NCBI GenBank assembly: GCA_934754515.1
Contig: CAKVIG010000007.1
Span: 67,754-131,753, forward strand
From: an uncultured Candidatus Melainabacteria bacterium
GTDB lineage: Bacteria; Cyanobacteriota; Vampirovibrionia; Gastranaerophilales; Gastranaerophilaceae
DNA: 64,000 nucleotides
Direction of reading: 5' to 3'
Part shown: positions 1 through 8,227 of the stretch, piece by piece
Position numbering within the stretch: position 1 is the first letter of the stretch
Layout of the letters: each line of letters starts with the position of its first letter
Position numbers and translations under genes: made by a program
The notes under the pieces: model-generated
Seen by the model: the letters and a program-made list of their open reading frames with translations, nothing else
The model's database searches: none
What the model was told of the DNA's origin: nothing

Positions 1-431
1 TTAAGCGGATGAAGCTTCGTTGACATCTTACCTTCAATCGGAATTTCTCGACCGTCAGGCGTTACAAGGTAATCAAAACTAAGGCTCAAATGCCCGTCAC
101 GACCAAGTCTTTTAGCTTCACTTGTTTGAGTAATTGAACCGTGAGCAACCGTTCCTTTTGGAATAATAACACCTTTATCACCCAAAACATCAGAAGTTAC
201 GGTCGCAAAAAACTCATCACCTTCCAATGAATAAGAACCGTCCAAAACTTGTGAAACTGTCATCTCAATAACATCTTTTTTCTCAAGGTATTCAGTTTTG
301 CCCGTAAATAGTTTTTCATCAGGTGCAGTATACTGTTCATCAAATTCTGCATGACCTTGATAAGGCATATCAGCTAAAGCTGTATTTGCCAACATCATAG
401 TTAAAATTAATCCAGCTAACCTCTTCCTCAT
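1..431 (-). CDS. Secreted protein of unknown function, C-terminal part outside window
   Basis: The start codon is at 431 and the reading frame runs off the left edge after 143 codons, so the gene is partial. Residues 1-20 form a typical Sec signal peptide (basic MRKR, hydrophobic core, ALA at the cleavage site before Asp21). The mature part has a segment around residues 75-140 with the pattern VIIPKGTVAHGS, then GRDGHLSLSFDYL and a PDGREIPI motif. This pattern of 'proper-to-high Gly-Thr turn, then strand, then PDG' is also seen in the secreted protein at 37229-37942 and loosely recalls beta-barrel domains of TrbI/VirB10-like proteins, but I would not assign a function. It is divergent from tmk, with the shared gap 432-524 carrying promoters for both. 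Confidence 0.75.
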   Translation of the reverse strand, partial: MRKRLAGLILTMMLANTALADMPYQGHAEFDEQYTAPDEKLFTGKTEYLEKKDVIEMTVSQVLDGSYSLEGDEFFATVTSDVLGDKGVIIPKGTVAHGSITQTSEAKRLGRDGHLSLSFDYLVTPDGREIPIEGKMSTKLHPL

Positions 432-524
432 AGTCTAATTATACTATCTTTTTGCTGAAAAACAAAATAATTTATTTTACTTGTAAACTGCCCTTTATAC
501 AATAAAATAGTATAAGGAGGATTT

Positions 525-1136
525 ATGTCGTTATTTATTACATTTGAAGGGGCTGATGGTTGCGGAAAGACTACGCAAATTGAGCTTTTAAACAAATATT
601 TGCAAGAAAATGGTTTTAAAACTCTTGTTACTCGTGAACCCGGAGCCAAAGGATTAGGGGTCAAATTAAGAGAAATATTACTCAATTATAATGGCGAAGT
701 TTCACCGAATTGCGAATCATTTTTATTTTTAGCCGATAGAGCGCAGCATGTAGATTGCGTGATAAAACCTGCTCTAAATGATGGTGTAATTGTACTTTGC
801 GACAGACATACTGATTCAACTGTCGCTTACCAAGGTTACGGAAGACAGCTTGATATTGAACAAATTAAAAAATTAAATGAAATTGCCGTAAACGGTTTGA
901 AACCGGATTTGACGATTGTTTTTGATATAGATATAGAAACTTCAATGCAGAGAGTGGGCAAGACTAAAGACCGTATGGAATCTGCCGGCATGGATTTTTT
1001 TAACAGAGTCAGAAACGGGTATTTAGCGATAGCTAAAGAAGAACCGAATAGAGTTAAGGTGATTAATTCGGCAGATACGATAGAAGATATTCATAAGCAA
1101 GTCGTTAAATTGGTTGAGAAGGCTGTGAATAAATAA
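525..1136 (+). CDS. tmk: Thymidylate kinase
   Basis: Phosphorylates dTMP to dTDP with ATP in the cytoplasm, an essential step of dTTP synthesis. The 203-residue length is normal for the family. The P-loop is GADGCGKTT (residues 9-17), followed by TREPG for the nucleotide base contact, the DRH motif with STVAYQGYGR for dTMP binding, and a lid segment RVGKTKDRM. The start ATG is preceded by a strong ribosome binding site, AAGGAGG, at about 514-520. The gene is followed by a run of A and a GTTGGGC/GCCCAAC hairpin and then by prfB on the same strand, so the two are probably separate transcription units or partly co-transcribed. Assignment is secure. Confidence 0.97.
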   Translation: MSLFITFEGADGCGKTTQIELLNKYLQENGFKTLVTREPGAKGLGVKLREILLNYNGEVSPNCESFLFLADRAQHVDCVIKPALNDGVIVLCDRHTDSTVAYQGYGRQLDIEQIKKLNEIAVNGLKPDLTIVFDIDIETSMQRVGKTKDRMESAGMDFFNRVRNGYLAIAKEEPNRVKVINSADTIEDIHKQVVKLVEKAVNK

Positions 1137-1147
1137 AAAAAAAGTAG

Positions 1148-1166
1148 GTTGGGCTTTTAGCCCAAC
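1148..1166 (+). terminator. Hairpin after tmk
   Basis: Perfect 7-bp stem GTTGGGC / GCCCAAC with a 5-nt loop TTTTA, eleven bases after the tmk stop codon and preceded by a run of A. No T-run follows, so it may be a weak or minus-strand-oriented terminator. The same stem recurs at 49115-49134, so it is probably a member of a dispersed palindrome family. Confidence 0.5.
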
Positions 1167-1183
1167 AATAACTAAAGAGGAAC

Positions 1184-1252
1184 AACCCTCACCCGAATTT
1201 CTAAGTTTCGCACAGCTCAACTTGAAATTCTACCCTCTCCCTATGAGAGGGC
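1184..1252 (+). repeat. Interspersed palindromic repeat, family D copy 1
   Basis: About 69 bp starting with CCCTCACCCGAA and ending with TACCCTCTCCC-ATGAGAGGG. Near-identical copies lie at 21176-21244 (same strand) and 35145-35224 (opposite strand, with a short insertion). It contains an imperfect inverted repeat (GAATTTCTAAGTT against AACTTGAAATTC) and a terminal CCCTCTC/GAGAGGG hairpin. Here it forms the leader of prfB. Confidence 0.75.
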
Positions 1253-1290
1253 GCAGTCAAGATTTGCACGTTTTTAGAGAAAGAAAAAAA

Positions 1291-2352
1291 ATGAACTTAC
1301 AAGAACTTGAACAAAGTGTGAATAATAATAAAAAAAATGTTGATTTTGACGCTTTAAAAGCAGGATTGCAGGATTTAGAAGCTAAACTGCAAAGTCCTGA
1401 GGTTTGGTCTAATCAAAATTTGGCGTCTGAATTGGGACAAAAGTCTCGCGAAATCAAAGAAACTTTAGAAATGTTTTCAAGATGGGAAACGATTATAGAA
1501 GATGCTAAAACTGCTCAAGAAATTGATGATAATGAGCTTATACAAGAAAGCGAAAGTGAATTAAAAAAACTTGAAAAGGAATTGGATAAATATGAAGTTC
1601 AAAAAATGCTTTCAGGTGAATATGACGAGGCTGACGCCTTTCTTTCAATTAATGCGGGTGCGGGTGGAACTGACGCGCAAGATTGGGCAAGTATGCTTCT
1701 TAGAATGTATACACGTTGGGCTGAATCTAAAGGTTGGAAAGTCGAACTTGTTGATAAATCTGATGGTGAAGAAGCCGGAATCAAGTCTGCTACAATAAAA
1801 ATTAGCGGTAAATACGCTTACGGATATGCAAAAGCCGAAAAAGGCGTTCATCGTTTGGTCAGAATTTCACCATTTAACGCGAATGGCAAACGTCAAACAA
1901 GTTTTGCGTCATGCGAAGTTTCTCCTATTATTCCAGATTATGAAAAAACAATTCATATTCCACCGGAAGATTTAGAAATTGACACAATGCGTTCTGGCGG
2001 TGCGGGCGGACAGAATGTAAATAAGGTTGAAACAGCGGTAAGAATTTTGCATAAACCGACTGGTATTGTAATTAAATGCCAACAAGAGCGTTCACAATTG
2101 CAGAATAAAGAAAACGCTATGCAAATGCTTGCGTCAAAATTATTGGAGCTTAGACAGCGTGAGCATGAAAAGAAATTAGCCGAATTAAAAGGTGAAAACT
2201 TCGACATTAATTTCGGTTCACAAATCCGTTCTTACGTTTTTCATCCGTATAAGATGGTAAAAGACCACAGAACAGGTTTTGAAATGGGAAATGTTGATGC
2301 TGTGATGGATGGTGATTTGGATGGATTTATTGAAGCATATTTGAAGATGTAA
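1291..2352 (+). CDS. prfB: Peptide chain release factor 2
   Basis: Recognises UGA and UAA stop codons and triggers peptide release on the ribosome. RF2 identity is shown by the SPF anticodon-mimic (residues 193-195) rather than the PxT of RF1, and by the catalytic GGQ at residues 239-241 inside RSGGAGGQNVN. I place the start at ATG 1291, giving 353 residues; the frame is open upstream to a TTG at 1222, but that part lies in a dispersed repeat and is not conserved protein. Unlike most prfB genes, the N-terminal coding part shows no in-frame UGA and no programmed +1 frameshift site: the region aligned with the usual shift site reads NVDFDALK without interruption. The ribosome binding site is weak. 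Confidence 0.95.
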   Translation: MNLQELEQSVNNNKKNVDFDALKAGLQDLEAKLQSPEVWSNQNLASELGQKSREIKETLEMFSRWETIIEDAKTAQEIDDNELIQESESELKKLEKELDKYEVQKMLSGEYDEADAFLSINAGAGGTDAQDWASMLLRMYTRWAESKGWKVELVDKSDGEEAGIKSATIKISGKYAYGYAKAEKGVHRLVRISPFNANGKRQTSFASCEVSPIIPDYEKTIHIPPEDLEIDTMRSGGAGGQNVNKVETAVRILHKPTGIVIKCQQERSQLQNKENAMQMLASKLLELRQREHEKKLAELKGENFDINFGSQIRSYVFHPYKMVKDHRTGFEMGNVDAVMDGDLDGFIEAYLKM

Positions 2353-2356
2353 TATG

Positions 2357-2572
2357 TTATTCCACTAAACCGCCAAATGCCATAACGTCTTCATATTCAG
2401 CACCTGCTTCAAGCATTTCTTCAGCTGAAAAACCAAAAAGTGTAATCGTATCAATTACTTCCGCCTTGTTATTTATATTTTTTACAACAGATTCTAACGC
2501 AGATTCTCTTGTCATATATTTAAATCTGTCGTTTATTCCTTTTTTAAGGCTTCGTTGTTTGGCTTTTCCCAT
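2357..2572 (-). CDS. Small basic-headed protein of unknown function
   Basis: A 71-residue protein with a lysine/arginine-rich start (MGKAKQRSLKKGINDRFKY) and an acidic C-terminus (EEMLEAGAEYEDVMAFGG). No signal peptide or membrane segment. It begins two bases after the ROK kinase stop codon, so it is the last gene of the nanE-ROK operon, and it ends five bases from prfB, convergent with it. I do not recognise the family. Tight operon placement and sensible codon use argue that it is a real gene. Confidence 0.65.
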   Translation of the reverse strand: MGKAKQRSLKKGINDRFKYMTRESALESVVKNINNKAEVIDTITLFGFSAEEMLEAGAEYEDVMAFGGLVE

Positions 2573-2574
2573 AC

Positions 2575-3453
2575 TTACTTCGCCTCGCTTTCAAAAGCTA
2601 AGAGAGCAGCTCCTATCATGCCTGAATAATTCCCCGCAGTTGCGATTCTGATAGAAGTTGGAGAAGTTACAATGTCACAGTTTACAGCTTCTTCCATTTT
2701 CTTAGCATCTACAAATTGAGCCATAGAGCCTGATAAAACGATACAATCAGGGTCAAACAGATTTGTTAAACCGTTTACACCGATTGTAATATCATTAATC
2801 CAACGGTCAAAAATCTCTATCATTTTTTTATCACCACTTTTAACACCGTCCATTACATCATAAGTTGTAACTTTTGGGTTATTAAGCATTTCTTCTGCAT
2901 CAACTTTTAGAGCCGTACCTGATGCGTAAGCTTCAAAGCAATCCCAACTTCCGCAAGTACATTTTCTGCGCTTATCAGGATACATTTTGAAGTGCATTTC
3001 ACCTGCAGCACCTGATTTACCTTTAAGCAATTTATTATTAACGATAATTCCGCCGCCAACACCCGTTCCAAGCGTAATCATTACAGAAACATTTGTACCT
3101 TTAGATGCACCTATTCTGTATTCAGCCCAAGCAGCTGCATTCGCATCGTTTTCTAAAAATACTCTTTTTTTACTTAATGATTGAAAATCTATTGACGGAT
3201 AACCGCTCACAAGATTTCCTGTAGAACCGTTGACAGCTGTATTTTCGTTATTTACCGCTCCTGCAGTTGAAATCGCAATAACATCAACTTCGTTTTCAAA
3301 TTTAGCGATTTGACCTTTTAAAATATCCAAAATTCCATCAATTGATTTCGGAGTATGAAACTTATCAATCTCGGAAAGAATTTTTCCTGTTTCGTCAATA
3401 ATACTGCTATAAATCTTTGTGCCGCCGATATCAAATGCTAAAGCTTTTTTCAT
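2575..3453 (-). CDS. ROK-family sugar kinase
   Basis: Predicted cytoplasmic ATP-dependent hexose kinase (292 residues). It opens with the phosphate-1 motif ALAFDIGGTKI, has LENDANAAAWAE near the middle, the ROK glycine-rich LGTGVGGGI loop, and the zinc-site motif CTCGSWDCFEAYASG; the usual CxCGxxGCxE has Asp in place of the second Gly here. I chose ATG 3453 over an upstream in-frame ATG at 3468 because AAGGA lies seven bases before 3453 and because it then directly follows the nanE stop. Being paired with nanE, an N-acetylmannosamine kinase (NanK) role is likely, but glucokinase or another N-acetylhexosamine kinase cannot be excluded from sequence alone. Confidence 0.88.
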   Translation of the reverse strand: MKKALAFDIGGTKIYSSIIDETGKILSEIDKFHTPKSIDGILDILKGQIAKFENEVDVIAISTAGAVNNENTAVNGSTGNLVSGYPSIDFQSLSKKRVFLENDANAAAWAEYRIGASKGTNVSVMITLGTGVGGGIIVNNKLLKGKSGAAGEMHFKMYPDKRRKCTCGSWDCFEAYASGTALKVDAEEMLNNPKVTTYDVMDGVKSGDKKMIEIFDRWINDITIGVNGLTNLFDPDCIVLSGSMAQFVDAKKMEEAVNCDIVTSPTSIRIATAGNYSGMIGAALLAFESEAK

Positions 3454-3454
3454 C

Positions 3455-4132
3455 TTATATTCCTTCAATAAATCTTTTTGTAATTAATTGTGGTCTTGTA
3501 ATTGCAGACCCGATTACAACACAGTGTGCGCCTAATTCAAATGCCTTTTTAACTTCATCAGGTGACCAAATTCGACCTTCCAAAATTACAGGCTTATCAA
3601 TGCTGAACACAAGTTTTTTTAATAATTCATAATCAGGTCCGACTGTCGGCTCACCCGATTCCATTGTATAACCTGCTAAAGTTGTAGAAATTATATCAGC
3701 ACCGAGTTTAGCACAATGTATACCTTCTTCTAAAGTCGAAATATCAGCCATTGCAAGTCTGTCTGCTTTATGAATGGTAAAAATGATTTCTTCTAAAGTG
3801 CAATTATCGTGCTCGCGTAAAGTTCCGTCAAACGCTACAATATCAGCTCCAGCTTCAATTAGCTCATTTACTTCTTTTAATCCCGGAGTAATATAAACAA
3901 TTTCTTTCCAATTTGCAGGCAATCCGTCAGGCTTCGTTAAGCCGATAACAGGCACTCCAAACTTTTTAGCGTTTTTTACATCTCTTGCACCTGCAACTCT
4001 AAGTCCGCCTGCTCCACCATTCACGCAAGAAGCCATCATTGCTTGCATGCATTCCTCTTTATAAAGAGGTTCATCCGGCATTGCTTGTGATGATACGATA
4101 ACTTTTCCCTTAAGTTTTCTTAAAATTTCCAT
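3455..4132 (-). CDS. nanE: N-acetylmannosamine-6-phosphate 2-epimerase
   Basis: Converts ManNAc-6-phosphate to GlcNAc-6-phosphate in the sialic acid / N-acetylmannosamine breakdown route. The 225-residue TIM-barrel begins LKGKVIVSSQAMPDEPL, has the PVIGLTKPD and EGADIVAFDGT-type strands (here IEAGADIVAFDGTLREH), and ends with ILEGRIWSPDEVKKAFELGA followed by VVIGSAITRP, the family phosphate-binding pattern. It lies directly upstream of the ROK kinase in a two- or three-gene operon. No nanA lyase or sialidase gene is in the window, so the substrate may be free ManNAc or imported sialic acid processed elsewhere. Confidence 0.93.
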   Translation of the reverse strand: MEILRKLKGKVIVSSQAMPDEPLYKEECMQAMMASCVNGGAGGLRVAGARDVKNAKKFGVPVIGLTKPDGLPANWKEIVYITPGLKEVNELIEAGADIVAFDGTLREHDNCTLEEIIFTIHKADRLAMADISTLEEGIHCAKLGADIISTTLAGYTMESGEPTVGPDYELLKKLVFSIDKPVILEGRIWSPDEVKKAFELGAHCVVIGSAITRPQLITKRFIEGI

Positions 4133-4212
4133 ACTTGAATTTTATCATAAAAAAGTATGTTTTTTTGTAACAAATATTAGCAAAAAAACTTTTTTGAGGT
4201 TTTAATAAAATT

Positions 4213-4857
4213 ATGAAAGTAAATAACGTAAATTTTCGCGGAATTAATATTTCACGAGTGGCAAATAAAGATATTAAATTATACAAGGTTGGATCAAATG
4301 ATGCTACATTTTTGAATAACTTAGAAAATAACTTTAATGTACAAAAACTACTGCCAAATCTTTCAAAGGAAGGACAACATATCTATAATATAATTATTTC
4401 ACGTGGAACTAGAGAAGCAACAGCTCCAGATACGAATAGTATTTTATTAACATACAAAAACATTCCATGCGGATTAATCGTAAATGAGAGTGGCGTTCAA
4501 AAGCACGAAGTGGATTATTTATGTACTTGGCCGATTGCTCCAAATGGAGAAAAAGCTCCGTTTGGCGGACAAACTCTGTTTCAAGAACTATTTAGACATT
4601 TTCTAAAATCTGATGTTAATGTTATGGAGTTAAATGCCGTTAAATATGGTAAAGCGGTAGACTTCTATAAAAAATTAGGTTTTAAAACTATTAGCGAAGA
4701 TTCATATTATGCCACAATGCAAATAACAAGAGATAAAATATCGGAAACTTTTAAGAACTTAGCACAAAAAATCCCGTTAATTCAAACAAATAACAATAAA
4801 AATGTTGATTTGAATAAAGAACTTTTCTCTATTAATTATGATGAAATTAGGAAATAA
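4213..4857 (+). CDS. GNAT-like protein with N-terminal FRG motif
   Basis: A 214-residue protein. The part around residues 125-160 (LFQELFRHFL, then VMELNAVKYGKAVDFYKKLGFK) resembles the C-terminal half of GNAT acetyltransferases, where the FYxKLGF element helps form the acyl-CoA pocket; the acyl-CoA loop (R/Q-x-x-G-x-G/A) is only weakly visible as FGGQTLFQEL. The substrate is unknown. The N-terminus reads MKVNNVNFRG, matching a short motif (aromatic, basic, small residue) near the N-terminus of three other proteins in this window. A likely ribosome binding site GAGG lies about 16 bases upstream, rather far from the ATG. It precedes der by 39 bases on the same strand. Confidence 0.7.
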   Translation: MKVNNVNFRGINISRVANKDIKLYKVGSNDATFLNNLENNFNVQKLLPNLSKEGQHIYNIIISRGTREATAPDTNSILLTYKNIPCGLIVNESGVQKHEVDYLCTWPIAPNGEKAPFGGQTLFQELFRHFLKSDVNVMELNAVKYGKAVDFYKKLGFKTISEDSYYATMQITRDKISETFKNLAQKIPLIQTNNNKNVDLNKELFSINYDEIRK

Positions 4858-4896
4858 CTATACAAGCTAATCTTTTCATGCTAGACTAAACTTATT

Positions 4897-6237
4897 ATGA
4901 ACAGAAAACCGATTATTGCAATAGTAGGAAGACCAAATGTTGGTAAATCAACATTTGTAAACAGATTAGTAGGAAAAAGACAATCTATCGTTGACGACCG
5001 CCCCGGTGTTACAAGAGATAGAATTTATTTTGATGTTGAATGGCAAAATCGCCCGTTTACAGTTATTGATACAGGTGGGATTGTTCCGGGTGATGAAGAT
5101 GAAATTATGCTTTCTATTTATGACCAAGCAAAAATTGCTTGTGAAGAAGCAGACAAAATCATTTTTATAGTTGATGGTTTAGAAGGTGTTACACCTGTCG
5201 ATTCTGATATTGCAAATATCTTAAGACAAAGCAATAAACCAATTTTTCTTGCTGTAAATAAAGTTGATTCACACAACCAAATCACAATGATTAGCGATTT
5301 CTATTCGCTTGCGATTGGTGAGCCTATTGCAATTTCTGCATTGCACGGTTCAGGCGGTGTTGGTGATTTATTGGAAGAAATTACTTCCGATTTTGAATAC
5401 GATGTTGAAGAAGATGAAGATAAAACTATTAAAATTGCAATTGTTGGAAGACCAAATGCAGGCAAATCTTCAATTGTAAATGCTCTTTTGGGTGAAAATC
5501 GTGTAATTGTATCTGATATTTCAGGAACAACACGTGATAGTATTGATTCACGTTTAACTTATAATGAACAAGAATTTGTAATTATTGATACGGCAGGTAT
5601 CAGAAAAAAAGCAAAAGTTGATTATGGTGTAGAAAAATTCGCAGTTGATAGAGCTATTCGTTCTATTAGAGAATGTGATGTTGCTTTAATGGTAATTGAT
5701 GCAACAGAAGCTATAAACGGAATTTCAGACCAAGATAAAAAAATTGCATCAATTATTACGGATGCAGGTAAAGGTATGGTAATTGCAATCAATAAATGGG
5801 ATTTGATTGAAGACAAAAAATCAAACACAATTAATAAATTTGAAGAAAAAATTGCGCATGAAATTCCATTCTTAGATTATGTACCTAAAATTTACATAAG
5901 CGCAGTTACTCACCAAAGGTTAAATCAAATCTTTACAAGAGTCGTAGAAGTTCAGAAAGAACGTTCAAAACGCGTTTCAACAGGTTTGTTAAATAAAGTT
6001 ATTAACGAAGCTTACGCTCTTAATCCGCCTCAAACAATCAGAAATAAGCGTTTGAAGATTATGTACTCTACACAGGCAGCAATAGAACCGCCAACATTTA
6101 TTTTGTTTGCAAATAATGAAGACTTAATGAAAGACCATTACAAACGCTACATGGAAAACAAATTGCGTGAAGCTTTCGGATTTATGGGAACACCAATCAG
6201 ACTTTCAATAAGAACGAGAAGTGAAAAGAAAAAATAG
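4897..6237 (+). CDS. der: Ribosome-biogenesis GTPase Der (EngA)
   Basis: Double-GTPase needed for 50S subunit maturation. The 446 residues show two complete G domains: the first with GRPNVGKST (residues 10-18), DTGG and NKVD; the second with GRPNAGKSS (about residues 184-192), DTAG and NKWD. They are followed by a KH-like C-terminal domain ending in a basic RTRSEKKK tail. No clear ribosome binding site precedes the ATG. It is convergent with the L,D-transpeptidase gene, ending one base from it. Confidence 0.98.
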   Translation: MNRKPIIAIVGRPNVGKSTFVNRLVGKRQSIVDDRPGVTRDRIYFDVEWQNRPFTVIDTGGIVPGDEDEIMLSIYDQAKIACEEADKIIFIVDGLEGVTPVDSDIANILRQSNKPIFLAVNKVDSHNQITMISDFYSLAIGEPIAISALHGSGGVGDLLEEITSDFEYDVEEDEDKTIKIAIVGRPNAGKSSIVNALLGENRVIVSDISGTTRDSIDSRLTYNEQEFVIIDTAGIRKKAKVDYGVEKFAVDRAIRSIRECDVALMVIDATEAINGISDQDKKIASIITDAGKGMVIAINKWDLIEDKKSNTINKFEEKIAHEIPFLDYVPKIYISAVTHQRLNQIFTRVVEVQKERSKRVSTGLLNKVINEAYALNPPQTIRNKRLKIMYSTQAAIEPPTFILFANNEDLMKDHYKRYMENKLREAFGFMGTPIRLSIRTRSEKKK

Positions 6238-6238
6238 G

Positions 6239-6841
6239 TTATTTTATAATAATAATATCACCGCGTTTAGCTTCTGCTGCAAGTTGTTTAATAACTTCAT
6301 TATCCATACGCATGCAACCATGTGAAACATAACGTCCAAGGCTGTCAAAATTATTATTGCCATGGATAAATTCTCCAATTTCACTTTGTTCACCTGTATT
6401 TGGATCTAATTTGTTTAATAAGATTATTTTAGGACCATAAGCACTCGGATTACGTCTTCTCTTCGTATGTGCAGGAGCAGTTCTATATGGATAAGTTTCA
6501 GTGTGTGTAACTACTCTTACCCCTTTGCTGGTTGGGGTGCTGGGTTTTCCACTGGCAATCATATATGCCATTTCAGGTTTACCTTGAATGTTATACTTAT
6601 ATAATACGTTTTTACTTAAATCTACTACAAATTTTGCTGTTTTCATTTGACCTTGTATCTTTACGTTTGGCTTTGGTGCTCCTGCTAAAACATCCTTTTC
6701 TGATGTACCTTCAGGTGGTGCTGTTACAACCACAAAATCATCTATTTCTTCGGTTTGTGCAAAAGCTCTATTTGTGCTTATTGGTAAAACACTTATCATG
6801 CAGCCTATACTTATAGTTTTTATAATGCTTGGAATTCTCAT
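6239..6841 (-). CDS. Secreted L,D-transpeptidase (YkuD domain)
   Basis: Predicted periplasmic enzyme that forms 3-3 peptidoglycan cross-links or attaches proteins to peptidoglycan. The 200 residues start with a signal peptide (MRIPSIIKTISIGC, cleavage after AFA around residue 28), then a short linker, then a YkuD domain from about residue 68. The catalytic motif is clear: a His in IHGNNN and then SHGCMRM with the nucleophile Cys176. The protein has only this one domain, with no LysM or other wall-binding module. Promoter sequences must lie in the AT-rich gap 6842-7021, shared divergently with the next gene. Confidence 0.9.
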   Translation of the reverse strand: MRIPSIIKTISIGCMISVLPISTNRAFAQTEEIDDFVVVTAPPEGTSEKDVLAGAPKPNVKIQGQMKTAKFVVDLSKNVLYKYNIQGKPEMAYMIASGKPSTPTSKGVRVVTHTETYPYRTAPAHTKRRRNPSAYGPKIILLNKLDPNTGEQSEIGEFIHGNNNFDSLGRYVSHGCMRMDNEVIKQLAAEAKRGDIIIIK

Positions 6842-7021
6842 ACTATTTATAAATAACGTAAAAATTTAATTTGCTATCTATTTATAAATTTACACTTTTT
6901 AATCAATTGTAAACTTTTATTAAGAATTATAAATAAAAAGTCAATTTTTAACAATAGAAATACTTTATAAATATGTAAGGTAAAAGGTTAATAAAGCAAA
7001 GATTTATAGTAGGAGGTCATT
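6842..7021. promoter_or_regulatory. Divergent promoter region
   Basis: AT-rich 180-bp gap between the L,D-transpeptidase gene (minus) and the Gly/Met-rich gene (plus). It must carry promoters in both directions. A strong ribosome binding site, AGGAGG at about 7012-7017, serves the plus-strand gene. No palindromic repeat is present. Confidence 0.5.
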
Positions 7022-7987
7022 ATGTCACTTGGTTATGGCATAACAGGAATTGGAAACGGATTAGGAACATTAGGACTTGGCGGTGCCAGTTCATATTATG
7101 ATCCGACAATGATGGGTATGGCTGGAGCATATTCTCCATACGGTTCAATGGGAATGATGGGCGGTTATTCTTCACCTTATACCGGAATGGGCATGATGGG
7201 AATGTACAATCCAACATTTATGCGTCAAATGAATCAGGTTTCTCAGCAAATGGAAATGGATCAATTGAACCATGCCGGAGCAATGCATAATTTGTTATTA
7301 CAAAATCAGACACAAGCCTTTACTGATCAAGATAGAGCAATCTTTGAAAAAGCAATGGTTGACGCAGGAGTTAATAAATGTGTTACTAACTTAGCAGAAA
7401 TGGTAAGAAAAGGTAATGCAGACGGCATTTGTCAAACTTATGATGAATTGAAGCAAACTCTATATACAAAATACAGCGATTATTTTAAAGCAAATGCAAA
7501 TCACTTGAGTCCTGAAGATAGTGTTGCAAACTTTGTAGAACTTTTATACAGCAAAATTATATCAGCTCAACAAGGTGAGCAAGTAGACTTAAGAAGTGAC
7601 GTTAAGAAATATGGTGAAACTGCATTTGAGCATGGCTTCTGGAAAAATTTCCACGGCAGTGACTACCATGACAAAACTTCAGAACAAGCATTAAGCTATA
7701 TGTTTGGAACACCGATTGATAATAAAGCCGGTCATGAAAGAATGGAAAAATACGGAGCAACATTTGAAAAAGGAGTAGAATTAGGTGCAGCAGCCGCTGT
7801 CGGCGCAGTAGCTCTTCCAACCGTTGCAAAAGCAGGTAAGAGTGTTTTAAGTTCAGTTGTATCACTAGGTTCAGAAAAAGGTGGCGCAGCAATTTCTAAA
7901 TTAAGCACATTTAATAAAAAATGGGCCTGGGCAGGTGTTGCGGCTGGTTTGATTGGCGACTGGTTATGGCAACAAAGCAGAGCTTAA
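7022..7987 (+). CDS. Gly/Met/Tyr-rich N-terminus protein of unknown function
   Basis: A 321-residue protein with no recognised family. Residues 1-65 are low-complexity and rich in Gly, Met, Tyr, Ser and Pro, with repeated units such as MGMMGGYSSPY and MGMMGMYNP. Residues 70-240 are a helical, charged domain (many Gln, Lys, Asp). Residues about 255-275 (ELGAAAAVGAVALPTVAKAG) and 300-316 (WAWAGVAAGLIGDWLW) are hydrophobic and could be membrane-associated. There is no signal peptide. It has a strong AGGAGG ribosome binding site and its own rho-independent terminator, so it looks like a well-expressed single-gene unit. Confidence 0.75.
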   Translation: MSLGYGITGIGNGLGTLGLGGASSYYDPTMMGMAGAYSPYGSMGMMGGYSSPYTGMGMMGMYNPTFMRQMNQVSQQMEMDQLNHAGAMHNLLLQNQTQAFTDQDRAIFEKAMVDAGVNKCVTNLAEMVRKGNADGICQTYDELKQTLYTKYSDYFKANANHLSPEDSVANFVELLYSKIISAQQGEQVDLRSDVKKYGETAFEHGFWKNFHGSDYHDKTSEQALSYMFGTPIDNKAGHERMEKYGATFEKGVELGAAAAVGAVALPTVAKAGKSVLSSVVSLGSEKGGAAISKLSTFNKKWAWAGVAAGLIGDWLWQQSRA

Positions 7988-8020
7988 TGACATTTTAAAT
8001 AATCTTTCTTTTCTTAACCT

Positions 8021-8051
8021 AAGCTAAACTTTAAAAGTTTAGCTTTTTATT
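8021..8051 (+). terminator. Rho-independent terminator
   Basis: Stem AAGCTAAACTT / AGTTTAGCTT with loop TAAA, followed by TTTTTATTTT. It ends the 7022-7987 gene and insulates the tRNA-Gln promoter just downstream. Confidence 0.88.
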
Positions 8052-8065
8052 TTGAAAAAATATTC

Positions 8066-8096
8066 TTGACTTTAAATCTTGATATTGTAATATAGT
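8066..8096 (+). promoter_or_regulatory. Promoter of tRNA-Gln
   Basis: TTGACT (8066-8071) followed after 16 bases by TAATAT (8088-8093), or after 19 bases by TATAGT (8091-8096). The start of transcription would fall about 5 bases before the mature tRNA. Confidence 0.6.
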
Positions 8097-8104
8097 AATT
8101 GCGA

Positions 8105-8180
8105 TGGGACGTCGCCAAGTGGTAAGGCAGCTGGTTTTGGTCCAGCCATCTCGGAGGTTCGAATCCTTCCGTCCCAGCCA
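8105..8180 (+). tRNA. tRNA-Gln (anticodon UUG)
   Basis: Full cloverleaf: acceptor TGGGACG pairs with CGTCCCA, anticodon stem GCTGG/CCAGC encloses loop TTTTGGT with anticodon TTG, and the T-arm carries GGTTCGAATCC. The discriminator G at 8177 is followed by a genome-encoded CCA (8178-8180). It has its own promoter and is followed at once by a strong terminator. Confidence 0.97.
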
Positions 8181-8184
8181 ATTA

Positions 8185-8215
8185 ATAGAGGCTTTTAAAG
8201 CCTCTATTTTTTTTT
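8185..8215 (+). terminator. Rho-independent terminator of tRNA-Gln
   Basis: Perfect 8-bp stem ATAGAGGC / GCCTCTAT with loop TTTTAAA, followed by nine T. It begins five bases after the CCA end. Confidence 0.93.
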
Positions 8216-8227
8216 ATGGAATAAGTT

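Noticed and set aside
1222..1290. Longer prfB start at TTG 1222
   Set aside because: The extra 23 residues lie in a dispersed DNA repeat (family D), no ribosome binding site precedes the TTG, and known RF2 proteins do not have this extension.
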